Source: Vogesella alkaliphila (lineage in GTDB: Bacteria; Pseudomonadota; Gammaproteobacteria; Burkholderiales; Chromobacteriaceae). Taken from it: a stretch of DNA of 64,000 bases. The position numbers were made by a program, and so were the translations under genes. Every line of letters starts with the position of its first letter. The first letter of the stretch is position 1. The DNA lies in the NCBI RefSeq assembly GCF_014652475.1, contig NZ_BMYW01000009.1:62001-126000 (forward strand), written 5' to 3'. Shown in pieces: positions 53,551 to 62,470 of this stretch. The notes under the pieces were generated by a model that worked only from the letters and a program-made list of their open reading frames with translations, made no database searches and was not told the DNA's origin.

Positions 53551-53669
53551 GGCATCACTCCTTATTGGGTTGGAACACGGAACGCCGGCGGCATGGGGTG
53601 CTTGGCAAGCCGGCAGAAACTGTTGCATTGTAGCCGTCACCCCGCTACTACGCCTGCAAGGATGTCATC

Positions 53670-54539
53670 ATGACCCACCCTGTCCATCCCGACCTGCTGC
53701 CCGCCGGCGTGCGTGCCATCGAACTGGCCCCCGGCATGCCCGGCCTCGCCTTCAGCCACCCGGACTTCAGCGCCGTGCTCAGCCTGTACGGCGGCCAGCT
53801 GCTCGATTTCATCCCCGCCGGCGGCCAGCCGCTGCTGTACCTGTCGCCGCAGGCGCGGCTGCAGCCGGGCAAGGCGATCCGCGGCGGCATCCCGCTGTGC
53901 TGGCCGTGGTTCGGCCCCCACCCGAGCGACGACAGCCGCCCGCAGCACGGCGTGGCGCGCACCGCGCTGTGGACGCTGAACGCGGTGGCGCGCAGCGACG
54001 ACGGCTTCCATGTCAGCCTCAACGGCCCGCGCGAGGGCGAGCTGCAGGCGTCGCTGACGCTGCAACTGGCCCCGCAGCAGCTGTCGCTGACGCTGACCAC
54101 GCGCAACCTCGGCAAGACGCCGCAGCCGCTGAGCCAGGCGCTGCACAGCTATGTCGCGGTCAGCGACATCCGCCGGCTGCGCCTGCTGGGCCTGGCGCAG
54201 GCGCCCTACCACGACAAGCTCGACGGCCGCTTCAAGACCTGGCCGGACGGCGACTGGACGCCGCAGGCGGCCACCGACGCGGTGCTGGCCACGGCCGCGC
54301 CGCTGCAGCTGGACGATGCCGGCTGGCAGCGCCGGCTGCAGCTCGCGAGCAGCGGCAGCGCCAGCACCGTCGTGTGGACACCGTGGCAGCAGGGCGCGGC
54401 CCACCTTGCCGACCTGCCCGCCGACGGCTGGCAGCACTTCCTGTGCCTGGAGGCGGCCAATGCCGGCGCCGACGCGCGGGTGCTGGCCGCCGGCGAGGCG
54501 CACAGTCTGACGCAGCAGCTGCGCGTCGCGGCGTTATAA
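53670..54539 (+). CDS. D-hexose-6-phosphate mutarotase-like (aldose 1-epimerase family)
   Basis: A 289-residue protein of the YeaD group. GGQLLDFIPAGGQPLLYLSP, IRGGIPLCWPWFGPHP, the catalytic-region SQALHSYVAVSDI and a late FLCLEAANAG are family signatures. It would equilibrate the anomers of hexose phosphates. The AAGGATG before the ATG gives the start. The stop TAA lies within a TATAAT that may be the -10 box of the next gene. Confidence 0.86.
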   Translation: MTHPVHPDLLPAGVRAIELAPGMPGLAFSHPDFSAVLSLYGGQLLDFIPAGGQPLLYLSPQARLQPGKAIRGGIPLCWPWFGPHPSDDSRPQHGVARTALWTLNAVARSDDGFHVSLNGPREGELQASLTLQLAPQQLSLTLTTRNLGKTPQPLSQALHSYVAVSDIRRLRLLGLAQAPYHDKLDGRFKTWPDGDWTPQAATDAVLATAAPLQLDDAGWQRRLQLASSGSASTVVWTPWQQGAAHLADLPADGWQHFLCLEAANAGADARVLAAGEAHSLTQQLRVAAL

Positions 54540-54540
54540 T
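54535..54540 (+). promoter_or_regulatory. Candidate -10 box TATAAT
   Basis: A consensus TATAAT overlaps the mutarotase stop and lies 35 bases before the next ATG. No good -35 is seen, so it may be weak or used with an activator. Confidence 0.45.
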
Positions 54541-54574
54541 TGCGCTTTACCTGATTCACCGGAGCGTGACGAGT

Positions 54575-55159
54575 ATGCTCAAGCCCGATCGACTAGATCG
54601 ATTCCTGCCGCAGGTCTTCCCCAGCGGCGTCAAGGTCAGCAGCTTTGCCAAGCACTGCCCGCACTGCAAGAAGCTGGTCAAGTCCGCGGCCATGCACGGC
54701 GTGGCGCTGATGGTGGTCGACCGCGTGTTCATCCTGGCCCGCGCCGAATGCCCGCAGTGCGGCAGCCGCTTCGAAGTGAAGTGCATGTTCGACGACAGCA
54801 AGCAGGTGCACCCGGTGCTGTTGCCGACGCTGATGGTGCGCTGGCTGATGCAGTGGCACGCGCGCCAGCTGCGCCGCCGCGGCATCCCGCTGAAACCGCT
54901 GGCGACGGTGGTCGGCGACGAGCAGCAGGACGTGGTGACCACGCAGGAGCGCGTCGGCCTGCTGCTGGCCGAGCACGAGGTGACCAAGTCGCCGGAAACG
55001 GTGGGCAGCTATCTGGGCCTGCCCATCGTGGCGTGGATCGAATACCAGGGCCTGCGCTACCACTACGACCGCGCGGTGCCGGAAGAGGGCCAGTTCCGCC
55101 TCGGCCAGTACGAGGCGCTGTTCGACCGCCGCCTGATCTACCGCCGCAGCGGACACTGA
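54575..55159 (+). CDS. Zinc-ribbon-like cytoplasmic protein, unknown function (194 aa)
   Basis: A soluble protein with paired cysteines CPHC near residue 28 and CPQC near 60, spaced to bind one zinc. The rest is basic and helical (LMQWHARQLRRRGIPLKPLA) and ends PIVAWIEYQGLRYHYDRAVPEEGQFRLGQYEALFDRRLIY. I do not recognise a family with known function. It may be cotranscribed with the mutarotase or use the TATAAT at 54535. A strong terminator follows. Confidence 0.65.
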   Translation: MLKPDRLDRFLPQVFPSGVKVSSFAKHCPHCKKLVKSAAMHGVALMVVDRVFILARAECPQCGSRFEVKCMFDDSKQVHPVLLPTLMVRWLMQWHARQLRRRGIPLKPLATVVGDEQQDVVTTQERVGLLLAEHEVTKSPETVGSYLGLPIVAWIEYQGLRYHYDRAVPEEGQFRLGQYEALFDRRLIYRRSGH

Positions 55160-55179
55160 GCGGTTCCCGCGCGGGCACG

Positions 55180-55209
55180 AAAAACGGTGGCATGCAGCCA
55201 CCGTTTTTT
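55180..55209. terminator. Bidirectional terminator before rsmE
   Basis: AAAAACGGTGGC at 55180-55191 and GCCACCGTTTTT at 55197-55208 pair perfectly, with A and T tracts for both convergent genes. Confidence 0.88.
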
Positions 55210-55236
55210 GTTTGACCGGGAGTCCGGCGAGGGTCA

Positions 55237-55256
55237 TGCGGCCAAGGTTGGCCGCA
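55237..55256. repeat. Palindromic uptake-word copy
   Basis: TGCGGCCAA, GG, TTGGCCGCA lies between the terminator and the convergent rsmE stop. Confidence 0.7.
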
Positions 55257-55278
55257 ACGCTCTAACGGCCGGGCGCGC

Positions 55279-56007
55279 TCAGGCGCCGTAGTCGCCCCAC
55301 ACCGTCTGCATCGCCGCCGCCGCCGCCAGCGCCGCGGTCTCGGTGCGCAGGATGCGCGGGCCGAGCTTGAGCGGCGTCCAGCCGCCGTCGATCGCCGCCG
55401 TCTCTTCCGCCGCCGACAGCCCGCCCTCCGGCCCCGCCATCAGCCACGCGCGCGACGGCGCGGTGGCGATGTCGGCCAGCCGCTGCGTGCCCAGCGGCGA
55501 CAGCACCAGGTGCGCGTCGCCGTCCGGCTTCGCCGCCAGCCACTGCTTCAGCGTCAGGATGGGCAGCACCTCGGGGATGGTATTGCGCCCGCACTGCTCG
55601 CAGGCGGAGACGATGATCTCCTGCCAGCGCGCCAGGCGCTTGTCGGCGCGGTCGCCGGCCAGCTTGACGATGCTGCGCTCGGTCATCAGCGGCTGGAACA
55701 CGCTGACGCCCATCTCCACCCCCTTCTGCAGCGTGAACTCCATGCGGTCGCCGCTGGAGATCGCCTGCGCCAGCCCCAGCCACAGCGGCGACTCGCGGCT
55801 GCTGTCGTCGAAGCGGTCGATGTCGCAGTCGGCGTCGCGCTTGGCGATGGCGGTGAGCGTGGCCTGGTACTCGCCGCCGCGGCCGTCGAACAGGGTGATG
55901 GTGTCGCCCTCCTTCAGCCGCAACACCTGCACATGGCGCACGACGTGGTCGGGAAGGGACAGCGAACGCAGGCCGGCGAGGGGCGTGGCAACAAAAAACC
56001 TGGGCAT
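55279..56007 (-). CDS. rsmE: 16S rRNA (uracil-1498-N3)-methyltransferase
   Basis: A 242-residue SPOUT methyltransferase that methylates U1498 of 16S rRNA. LMAGPEGGLSAAEETAA and LGPRILRTETAALAA are the knotted AdoMet-binding motifs; DHVVRHVQVLRLKEGDTITLFDGRGGEY is the N-terminal PUA-like RNA-binding part. The start at 56007 gives the family N-terminus MPRFFV. Monocistronic. Confidence 0.93.
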   Translation of the reverse strand: MPRFFVATPLAGLRSLSLPDHVVRHVQVLRLKEGDTITLFDGRGGEYQATLTAIAKRDADCDIDRFDDSSRESPLWLGLAQAISSGDRMEFTLQKGVEMGVSVFQPLMTERSIVKLAGDRADKRLARWQEIIVSACEQCGRNTIPEVLPILTLKQWLAAKPDGDAHLVLSPLGTQRLADIATAPSRAWLMAGPEGGLSAAEETAAIDGGWTPLKLGPRILRTETAALAAAAAMQTVWGDYGA

Positions 56008-56172
56008 GGTGTGTTGAAAGTCTGTGGTGATGGCGGTATTTTGCTTGTTTTGCTGCAATTGCAACAACCACTGTTTTCAACCAGTCCCCGCGGGGACGGC
56101 TTGAGGTGCGGGCCCGCCGGCCCGCCAACCGTTTAACCCGTCCGCTTGCCGGCGGACGCCCGGGAGAAGTGC

Positions 56173-56964
56173 ATGCAGGTGGTCGACGAGGTCATCCGTA
56201 CCGTCCGTAACGTGGCCCAGACCGAGGTCATGCCGCGCTTTCTGCGCGTCGGCAAGACGCGCAAGGACGACGGTTCGCTGTTTACCGAGGCCGATCTTGG
56301 CTGCCAGCAGGCGCTGCAGCGCGACCTGCCGCAGATCCTGCCGCACCCGGTGCTGGGCGAGGAAATGACGCGCGAGGAGCAGGACGCGCTGTGGGCGGCC
56401 AATCCGGACGGGCTGTGGGTGGTCGATCCCATCGACGGCACCACCAACTTCGTCAACGGCCTGCCCTACTTCGCCATCTCGGTGGCGCTGATGGTGAACG
56501 GCGTCAGCGAGCTGGGCGTGATCTACAACCCGGTGGCCGACGAGATGTTCTACGCGCGCCGCGGCAAGGGCGCCTACCTCAACGGCAACCGCCTGCCGCT
56601 GAAGACCACGCGCAACAGCATGGGCGACGCCATCGCTGCGGTGGAGATCAAGTACCTGCGCTCCGGCAAGCTGGCGGCGCGCATGAACAGCGTGGCGCCG
56701 TTCGGCAGCCAGCGCAGCATGGGATCAAGCACGCTGGACTGGTGCTTCCTCGCCGCCGGCCGCTACGACCTGTACCTGCACGGCGGCCAGCGGCTGTGGG
56801 ACTACGCCGCCGGCGCGGTGATCCTGGAGGAGGCCGGCGGCCGCATCGCCAGCCTCAATACCGATGACTACTGGACGGACACGCTGTGGAAGCGCTCGGC
56901 CATCGCGGCGCTGGACCCGGAGCTGTTCGGCCACTGGCACCGCTGGGTGCGCGCCAACCAGTAA
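56173..56964 (+). CDS. Inositol-monophosphatase-family protein
   Basis: A 263-residue magnesium/lithium-sensitive phosphatase-fold protein. The metal motif DPIDGTTNFVNGLPYFAISVAL and the second motif LWDYAAGAVILEEAGGRIAS are intact. Substrates of this branch include inositol phosphate and 3'-phosphoadenosine 5'-phosphate; the sequence alone does not decide. GGGAGAAG precedes the ATG at 56173. A longer frame from 56146 is less likely. A paired uptake-word hairpin follows its stop. Confidence 0.88.
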   Translation: MQVVDEVIRTVRNVAQTEVMPRFLRVGKTRKDDGSLFTEADLGCQQALQRDLPQILPHPVLGEEMTREEQDALWAANPDGLWVVDPIDGTTNFVNGLPYFAISVALMVNGVSELGVIYNPVADEMFYARRGKGAYLNGNRLPLKTTRNSMGDAIAAVEIKYLRSGKLAARMNSVAPFGSQRSMGSSTLDWCFLAAGRYDLYLHGGQRLWDYAAGAVILEEAGGRIASLNTDDYWTDTLWKRSAIAALDPELFGHWHRWVRANQ

Positions 56965-56986
56965 ACCGGCAGACGCCCAAAAACGA

Positions 56987-57016
56987 TGCGGCCAACCTTG
57001 GACAAGGTTGGCCGCA
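56987..57016. terminator. Paired uptake-word hairpin between convergent genes
   Basis: TGCGGCCAACCTT at 56987-56999 and its complement at 57004-57016 flank GGAC, identical in loop to the copies at 22743 and 60908. Confidence 0.75.
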
Positions 57017-57043
57017 TTGGGCAGGCTGGTTCAGGCCGGCGTT

Positions 57044-58798
57044 TTAGTTGGTACGCCTTGCTGCCTTGTCAAACCAGATGTCGGCCTCGCGTTCATCCCG
57101 TGGCACGCCCTGACCGTTCAGCAACATCGTTGCCAGGTTGAACTGCGCGTCGCTCGACCCCTGTGCCGCCGCCTTGCGGTACCACTGCACCGCCTGTTCC
57201 GCATTCATGGCAACGCCCTGCCCGTAGCGATACATATTGCCCAGATTGTTCTGCGCCGGCGCATAGCCCTGCCCGGCCGCCAGCCGGTACCAGTGCACGG
57301 CCCGGGACCAGTCGTAGGGGACGCCGCGCCCTTCGGCGTAGAGTTTGCCCAGATTGTTGCGGGCGACGCGGTCGCCCTGCTCCGCGGCCTTGCGGTACCA
57401 GGCCGCGGCCTGGGCATCATCGCGCGGTCGACCCTTGCCGCTCTCGTAGAACTGCCCCAGCAGGCGTTGCGCCCTGGCCTCCCCTGTTTGCGCGGCCTGC
57501 TGTTGCCGGCTTGCCGTCAGCAGATCCTGCCGGCTGAGGCCTACGTTGTTCTCGAACAGGCCGTTCAGGCGCCATTTGGCATCGGCATCGCCTTGCTCCG
57601 CGGCCTTGAGGAACCAGCTTTCGGCGGCGGCGAAATCCATGTCGACCCCGCGGCCATGCTGCAGCATTTCGCCCAGATGGGTCTGCGCCGATGCCAGCCC
57701 TTGCTCGGCGGCCTTGCGGTACCACGTCACGGCCTCGGTGGCATTCTGGTCCACGCCCAGGCCGTACTGGTACATCGCGCCGAGGCTGTCCTGTGCCGTG
57801 GCCAAACCCTGTTCGGCGGCCTTGTGCAACCATGCCGCCGCGTCGCTGAAACTCTGGGTGACGCCCTGGCCGTTTTTGTACTGCAGGCCCAGTTTGTATT
57901 GGGCGGCTGCCATACCCTGTTCCGCTGCCTTGCGATACCACCCGGCCGCCTGATGGATATCGCTTGGCAAACCCTTGCCCGACTCGTGCATCAGGCCCGT
58001 CAGATACTGGGCGTTGGCATCGCCTTGCTGTGCCGCCTGCCGGTACTGATGGGCGGCCAGGATGGTTTCCCTGCTGAGGCCATTGGAACCGAGGAATAGG
58101 TAGTGCAGATTGAGTTTTGCCTCCGGATGGCCTTGTGCCGCGGCTTTGCTGTACCAGCGCTCGGCTTCGGCAAAATCCATGGCCACCAGTTGTCCATACT
58201 GGTATGCGGAGCCTAGCTCATTCTGCGCTTGCGCCTGGCCCTGCTCGGCGGCCTTGCGATACCACGCCAGCGCCTGGGCCGGATCCTTGATGCCCAGCCC
58301 GTGTTGGTACACATAGCCCAGGTAGTACTGGCAGTCGGCGTCTCCTTGTCGTGCGCCCTTCTGGAGCCAGTCAAAAGCCTCGGTATAACCTTGCGGCTCT
58401 TCGTGGTGCTGCAGCAGCTGGATGCCGAGAGTGCCCATCGCTTTGGTGGCGCCTTGTTTGGCGGCCTTGCGCAGCAGGGCGAAAGCGGCAGCGGTATCCT
58501 GTGCTGTCCCCTGTCCGGAGAGATAGAGCTGGGCGAGGTTGAACTGGGCTTCCGCCAGGCCCTGCTCGGCGGCCTTGCGATACCACATCACGGCTTGGGC
58601 AAAGTCTTGCGCCACCCCGTCGCCCTGCTGATAGCGCCACGCGATATTGAACTGGGCTCTGGCGTTGCCCCGTTCGGCCACGAGCTGCTCGGCGATCTGT
58701 TCGGTGCTCTGGGTGGGGGGCGTGGTGAGGGTGGCGTGCGCGGCGGCGGGTAACAGCAGGGCGGACATCAGCGCCGCCAGCGTGGCGAGGGGTTTCAT
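57044..58798 (-). CDS. Secreted Sel1-repeat protein A
   Basis: A 584-residue protein with signal MKPLATLAALMSALLLPAAAHA (start 58798) followed by about fifteen Sel1-like repeats of roughly 36 residues, each of the form WYRKAAEQGxAxAQxxLGxxYxxGxGV. Sel1 repeats form a curved alpha-helical solenoid that binds proteins; exported forms often regulate envelope or host interactions. In about two repeats a longer insert occurs (FENNVGLSRQDLLTASRQQQAAQ). It is a tandem paralogue of the gene at 58940, with almost the same upstream region. Confidence 0.87.
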   Translation of the reverse strand: MKPLATLAALMSALLLPAAAHATLTTPPTQSTEQIAEQLVAERGNARAQFNIAWRYQQGDGVAQDFAQAVMWYRKAAEQGLAEAQFNLAQLYLSGQGTAQDTAAAFALLRKAAKQGATKAMGTLGIQLLQHHEEPQGYTEAFDWLQKGARQGDADCQYYLGYVYQHGLGIKDPAQALAWYRKAAEQGQAQAQNELGSAYQYGQLVAMDFAEAERWYSKAAAQGHPEAKLNLHYLFLGSNGLSRETILAAHQYRQAAQQGDANAQYLTGLMHESGKGLPSDIHQAAGWYRKAAEQGMAAAQYKLGLQYKNGQGVTQSFSDAAAWLHKAAEQGLATAQDSLGAMYQYGLGVDQNATEAVTWYRKAAEQGLASAQTHLGEMLQHGRGVDMDFAAAESWFLKAAEQGDADAKWRLNGLFENNVGLSRQDLLTASRQQQAAQTGEARAQRLLGQFYESGKGRPRDDAQAAAWYRKAAEQGDRVARNNLGKLYAEGRGVPYDWSRAVHWYRLAAGQGYAPAQNNLGNMYRYGQGVAMNAEQAVQWYRKAAAQGSSDAQFNLATMLLNGQGVPRDEREADIWFDKAARRTN

Positions 58799-58887
58799 TC
58801 GGCAGGATCCTGAAGCAGTTGGCTGTGAAACAGGCATACAGGATACGGGAAGCGCTGGCTGGGCTGAATGGATTTATGACAAAAAGA

Positions 58888-58917
58888 TGCGGCCAACCTT
58901 GGGTAAGGTTGGCCGCA
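58888..58917. terminator. Paired uptake-word hairpin between the Sel1 paralogues
   Basis: TGCGGCCAACCTT at 58888-58900 and its complement at 58905-58917 around GGGT, downstream of Sel1 protein B and upstream of A. Confidence 0.75.
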
Positions 58918-58939
58918 ACGGTTGCTGCAAGGCAGGGGC

Positions 58940-60817
58940 TTATTCCAGCTTGGCTTTGGCTTCGATTAGTCCCTGCTCCGCCGCCTTGCGGAACCAGTCC
59001 TGTGCCAGCGCTGCGTCCTTCTCTACCCCGATACCGTCCTGGTAAAACAGGCCCAGCCGGTACTGGGCGTCCGGCACGCCCTTGTCGGCAGCTTTCCGGT
59101 ACCAGGCCAGGGCCTGGGCCACGTCCTGCTCGACTCCCCAGGCCTTCTCGTACATGCGGCCGAGATTGAACTGCGCTTGGGGCAGGCCCTGTTCGGCGGC
59201 CTTGCGGTACCAGGTCGCCGCAACCGCTGAATCGACGGCGACTCCGCGGGCATTGTTGTAGATATCTGCCAGCGCGTTCTGGGCGCGGGCGTCGCCCTGT
59301 TCCGCGGCCTTGCCGTACCAGTGCCGCGCCTGTTGCAAGTCGCGCAGCACACCCCAACCCTGCTCGTACATCACGCCGAGGTGGTACTGGGCAATCTGGT
59401 CACCCTGCAGCGCCGCCTTGCGATACCAGACGACGGCCCGGTCGGTACTCGATGGCATACCCTCGCCGGCGTCATACTTCAGCCCGATCTTGCGCTGGGC
59501 GACCGCATCGCCTTGTGACGCCGCCTGCCGCAGTTGTGCGGCAGCCAGGATGTCATCCTGGCTCAGGCCGAAATCGTTTTCGAACAGCGCTTTGAGCTCT
59601 TGTCCGGCAAAGGTATCACCCGCGTCTGCCGCTTTCTGGAACCAGTAAGCGGCGGCGCGAAGGTCGCTTTTCGTCCCCCGACCCTCCCGGTACATCCGGG
59701 CCAGACTGGTCTGGGCAAAGGCGTGACCTTGCTCGGCCGCCTTGCGAAACCAGAGGACAGCTTCCTTGTCATTTTGAGCCGTGCCAGAGCCGTTCTGAAA
59801 CATGGTGCCCAACGCATATTGTGCCTGCGGAAAATCCTGTTTCGCCGCTTTGAGATACCACCTCACCGCCTCGGCATGATCTTGCGCGAGCCCCCGGCCA
59901 GCGTCGTACATAAATGCCAGATTGTACTGCGCGCGGGCATAGCCCTGCTCGGCGGCCTTGCGAAACCAGAACGCGGCGTCCGTGTCGTTCTGTGCGATGC
60001 CACGGCCGTTCTGCAGCATTATCCCCAGGTCGTTCTGCGCTGGCGCCAGTCCCTGCTCTGCAGCCAGGCGGAACCAGACCACGGCTTCGTTATAGTCTTG
60101 GGCTACACCCTTGCCTTCCAGGTACAGCACGCCGAGGATGGCTTGTGCCATCGCCGATTTCTGCGCTACCGCTTTGCGCAACCAGCTCAGCGCAAGCTGG
60201 TAATCCTGCGCTACCCCTCGCCCGAGCTTGTACATGAGACCAAGATCACTCTGCGCTATGGCGACTCCCTGCTCGGCAACCTTGCGGAACAAGGCCACGG
60301 CTGCGGCGTCATCCTGCGGAAGTCCCCGACCTTCCCGCATCATTATGGCAAGGTTGTAGTCGGCCATGAGCTGACCCTGTGCCGCCGCCTTGCGGGTCCA
60401 GACAACCGCCTCGTCGTCATTTTTGGGAGTGCCTTGGCCATTCATCAGCATCGCGCCAAGGTTTAGTTGCGCCTCGGCCAGATCCTGTGCCGCCGCCTTG
60501 CGGAACCACGCGAGGGCCTCGGCATCGTTCTGGTTTACGCCCTGGCCGTTCAGATACAGCACGGCTAGGTTGTTTTGCGCCTCGGGCATCCCTTGCATGG
60601 CGGCCTGGCGATACCACGTCGCCGCCTTGGCAAAATCCTGTGGCACGCCGGAGCCCTTTTCGTAGCGGACACCCAGCCGGAACTGGGCATTGGCATCGCC
60701 CTGTTCGGCGGCGATCTGCTCGGCGCTCTGGGCGGGGGGTGTGGAGAGGGCGGCGTGTGCGGCGGCGGGTAACAGCAGGGCGGACATCAGCGCCGCCAGC
60801 ATGGCGAGTGGGTTCAT
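58940..60817 (-). CDS. Secreted Sel1-repeat protein B
   Basis: A 625-residue protein with signal MNPLAMLAALMSALLLPAAAHA and about sixteen Sel1-like repeats. FENDFGLSQDDILAAAQLRQAAS is the same atypical insert seen in protein A, showing common descent. The nearly identical signal, upstream bases 60818-60900 and repeat hairpin show that the two genes arose by tandem duplication. It would act as a periplasmic or surface binding scaffold. Partner unknown. Confidence 0.87.
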   Translation of the reverse strand: MNPLAMLAALMSALLLPAAAHAALSTPPAQSAEQIAAEQGDANAQFRLGVRYEKGSGVPQDFAKAATWYRQAAMQGMPEAQNNLAVLYLNGQGVNQNDAEALAWFRKAAAQDLAEAQLNLGAMLMNGQGTPKNDDEAVVWTRKAAAQGQLMADYNLAIMMREGRGLPQDDAAAVALFRKVAEQGVAIAQSDLGLMYKLGRGVAQDYQLALSWLRKAVAQKSAMAQAILGVLYLEGKGVAQDYNEAVVWFRLAAEQGLAPAQNDLGIMLQNGRGIAQNDTDAAFWFRKAAEQGYARAQYNLAFMYDAGRGLAQDHAEAVRWYLKAAKQDFPQAQYALGTMFQNGSGTAQNDKEAVLWFRKAAEQGHAFAQTSLARMYREGRGTKSDLRAAAYWFQKAADAGDTFAGQELKALFENDFGLSQDDILAAAQLRQAASQGDAVAQRKIGLKYDAGEGMPSSTDRAVVWYRKAALQGDQIAQYHLGVMYEQGWGVLRDLQQARHWYGKAAEQGDARAQNALADIYNNARGVAVDSAVAATWYRKAAEQGLPQAQFNLGRMYEKAWGVEQDVAQALAWYRKAADKGVPDAQYRLGLFYQDGIGVEKDAALAQDWFRKAAEQGLIEAKAKLE

Positions 60818-60900
60818 TCGGCAGGGTCCTGGAGCAGTCGGTTATGAAACAGACGTACAGGATACGGGAAGCGCTGGCTGGGCTGAATGGATTTATGACA

Positions 60901-60945
60901 AAACGATGCGGCCAACCTTGGACAAGGTTGGCCGCATCGTTTTTG
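60901..60945. terminator. Extended paired uptake-word terminator
   Basis: Arms of 20 bases (AAAACGATGCGGCCAACCTT and its complement) flank GGAC and end in T5. It lies between the MarR stop and the start region of Sel1 protein B. Confidence 0.85.
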
Positions 60946-60979
60946 GCGCATGGAACGGGCCGCACGGCCGCACGCCTGC

Positions 60980-61492
60980 TCAGCTCGCGGGGGCTTCCAG
61001 CACCGCCAGCAGCTGGCGCAGGCCGGCGTCGAGCGCGGCATGGGGTTCGGCCGGCAGCGGCGCGAGGATGGCCGCCATATTGGCGACGTGGGCGTCCAGC
61101 GCCGCCTCGACCAGCGCCAGCCCGTCCGGGGTCAGCCGCACCAGCAGGCTGCGCGCGTCGGCCGGGTTGGGCAGCCGTTCCACCAGCCCGCGCTCGGTCA
61201 GCAGTTGCAGCTGGCGGGTCATGGTGCCGGAGGACAGCATCAGGCTGGAAAACAGCGCGGTGGGCGCCAGGCAGTACGGCGCGCCGCTGCGGCGCAGCGT
61301 GGCCAGCACGTCGAACTCCCAGTTGCTGATGCCGTACCGGCCGAAGGTGTCGTTGAGCCGCTTTTGCAGCTGGCCGGCACAGCGGGCCAGGCGGCCGATC
61401 AGCGCCATGTCGCGGGTGTCGAGGTCGGGCCGCTCGCGCTGCCACTGCGCGCGGATGGCGTCCACGGCGTCGGGGGGGTTAGGGATGTCCAT
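60980..61492 (-). CDS. MarR-family regulator divergent from a DMT exporter
   Basis: A 170-residue MarR protein. The winged helix reads NWEFDVLATLRRSGAPYCLAPTALFSSLMLSSGTMTRQLQLLTERGLVERLPNPADARSLLVRLTPDG, with the DxRS wing. The longer frame upstream is out of family, so the ATG at 61492 is taken. A palindrome and further half-sites lie in the gap to the EamA gene, which it most likely represses together with itself. Confidence 0.9.
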   Translation of the reverse strand: MDIPNPPDAVDAIRAQWQRERPDLDTRDMALIGRLARCAGQLQKRLNDTFGRYGISNWEFDVLATLRRSGAPYCLAPTALFSSLMLSSGTMTRQLQLLTERGLVERLPNPADARSLLVRLTPDGLALVEAALDAHVANMAAILAPLPAEPHAALDAGLRQLLAVLEAPAS

Positions 61493-61513
61493 GCCGGCTC
61501 CAGATAGCTCGGG

Positions 61514-61571
61514 TTCAAGATAAATATCTTGAATTGAAGATAAATTGGCGATACGCTGATTATATCTTGAA
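61514..61571. promoter_or_regulatory. MarR-type operators in the divergent promoter
   Basis: TTCAAGATA and TATCTTGAA make a perfect 9-bp inverted repeat at 61514-61533, with a repeated half-site TATCTTGAA at 61563-61571 directly before the EamA ribosome site. Confidence 0.65.
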
Positions 61572-61585
61572 TGGGAGATAAATCC

Positions 61586-62458
61586 GTGACGACCGCTTCC
61601 CGCCTGTGGCGCGACACCCTGCTGACGGCCGTGGTGCCGCTGATCTGGGGCTCGACTTATCTGGTGACCACGCAATGGCTGCCGCCCGGCCTGCCGCTGA
61701 CCGCCGGCGTGCTGCGCGTGCTGCCGGCCGGCCTGTTGCTGTTGCTGTGGACGCGCCACCTGCCGCAGCGCGGGGAGTGGCCACGGCTGCTGCTGCTGTC
61801 GCTGCTGAACATCGGCGCCTTCCAGGCGCTGCTGTTTGTCGCCGCCTACCGCCTGCCCGGCGGCATCGCCGCGGTGCTGGGCGCGATCCAGCCGCTGCTG
61901 ATGATGGGCTTGCTGTGGGGGCTGGAGCGGCAGACGCCGCGGCCGCTGGTGTTGCTGGCCGCCTGTGGCGGCATGGCCGGCATGGCGGTACTGCTGAATG
62001 CCGGTAACGCGCAGTGGGACGGCTTGGGCGTGCTGGCCGCCGGCGGCGGCGCGGTGGTGATGGCGCTGGGCATGTACCTGGCGCGGCGCTGGGGCAGCAG
62101 CCTGCCCTTGCTGGCGCTGACCGGCTGGCAGCTGGCGCTGGGCGGCCTGATGCTGCTGCCGGCGGCGCTGTGGCTGGACCCGCCGCTGCCGGCGCTGTCT
62201 GCGGCCAACGTGGCGGGCTACGCCTACCTGTCGCTGGTGGGCGCCTTGCTGGCCTACGGCCTGTGGTTCCGCGGCCTGCGCCTGCTGCCGCCGGTGGCGG
62301 TGTCGGCGCTGGGCCTGCTCAGCCCGCTGGCGGCGGTGATCCTGGGCTGGGTGGCGCTGGGGCAGCGCCTGCACGGCTGGACGCTGACCGGCATGGTGAC
62401 GGTGCTGGCCAGCGTGCTGGCGGTGCAGCTGTTCAGCCAGCGACCGGCGCGGGCCTGA
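61586..62458 (+). CDS. EamA-family (DMT) transporter
   Basis: A 290-residue, roughly ten-helix exporter with VVPLIWGSTYLVTTQWLPPGLPLTAGVLRVLPAGLL at the start and a second EamA half beginning near AAGGGAVVMALGMYLARRWG. The GTG at 61586 is chosen because GGGAG lies eight bases upstream; the ATG at 61571 lies inside the MarR operator and lacks a ribosome site. It exports unknown metabolites under control of the divergent MarR protein. Confidence 0.85.
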   Translation: MTTASRLWRDTLLTAVVPLIWGSTYLVTTQWLPPGLPLTAGVLRVLPAGLLLLLWTRHLPQRGEWPRLLLLSLLNIGAFQALLFVAAYRLPGGIAAVLGAIQPLLMMGLLWGLERQTPRPLVLLAACGGMAGMAVLLNAGNAQWDGLGVLAAGGGAVVMALGMYLARRWGSSLPLLALTGWQLALGGLMLLPAALWLDPPLPALSAANVAGYAYLSLVGALLAYGLWFRGLRLLPPVAVSALGLLSPLAAVILGWVALGQRLHGWTLTGMVTVLASVLAVQLFSQRPARA

Positions 62459-62470
62459 GCGGCCGGCACG

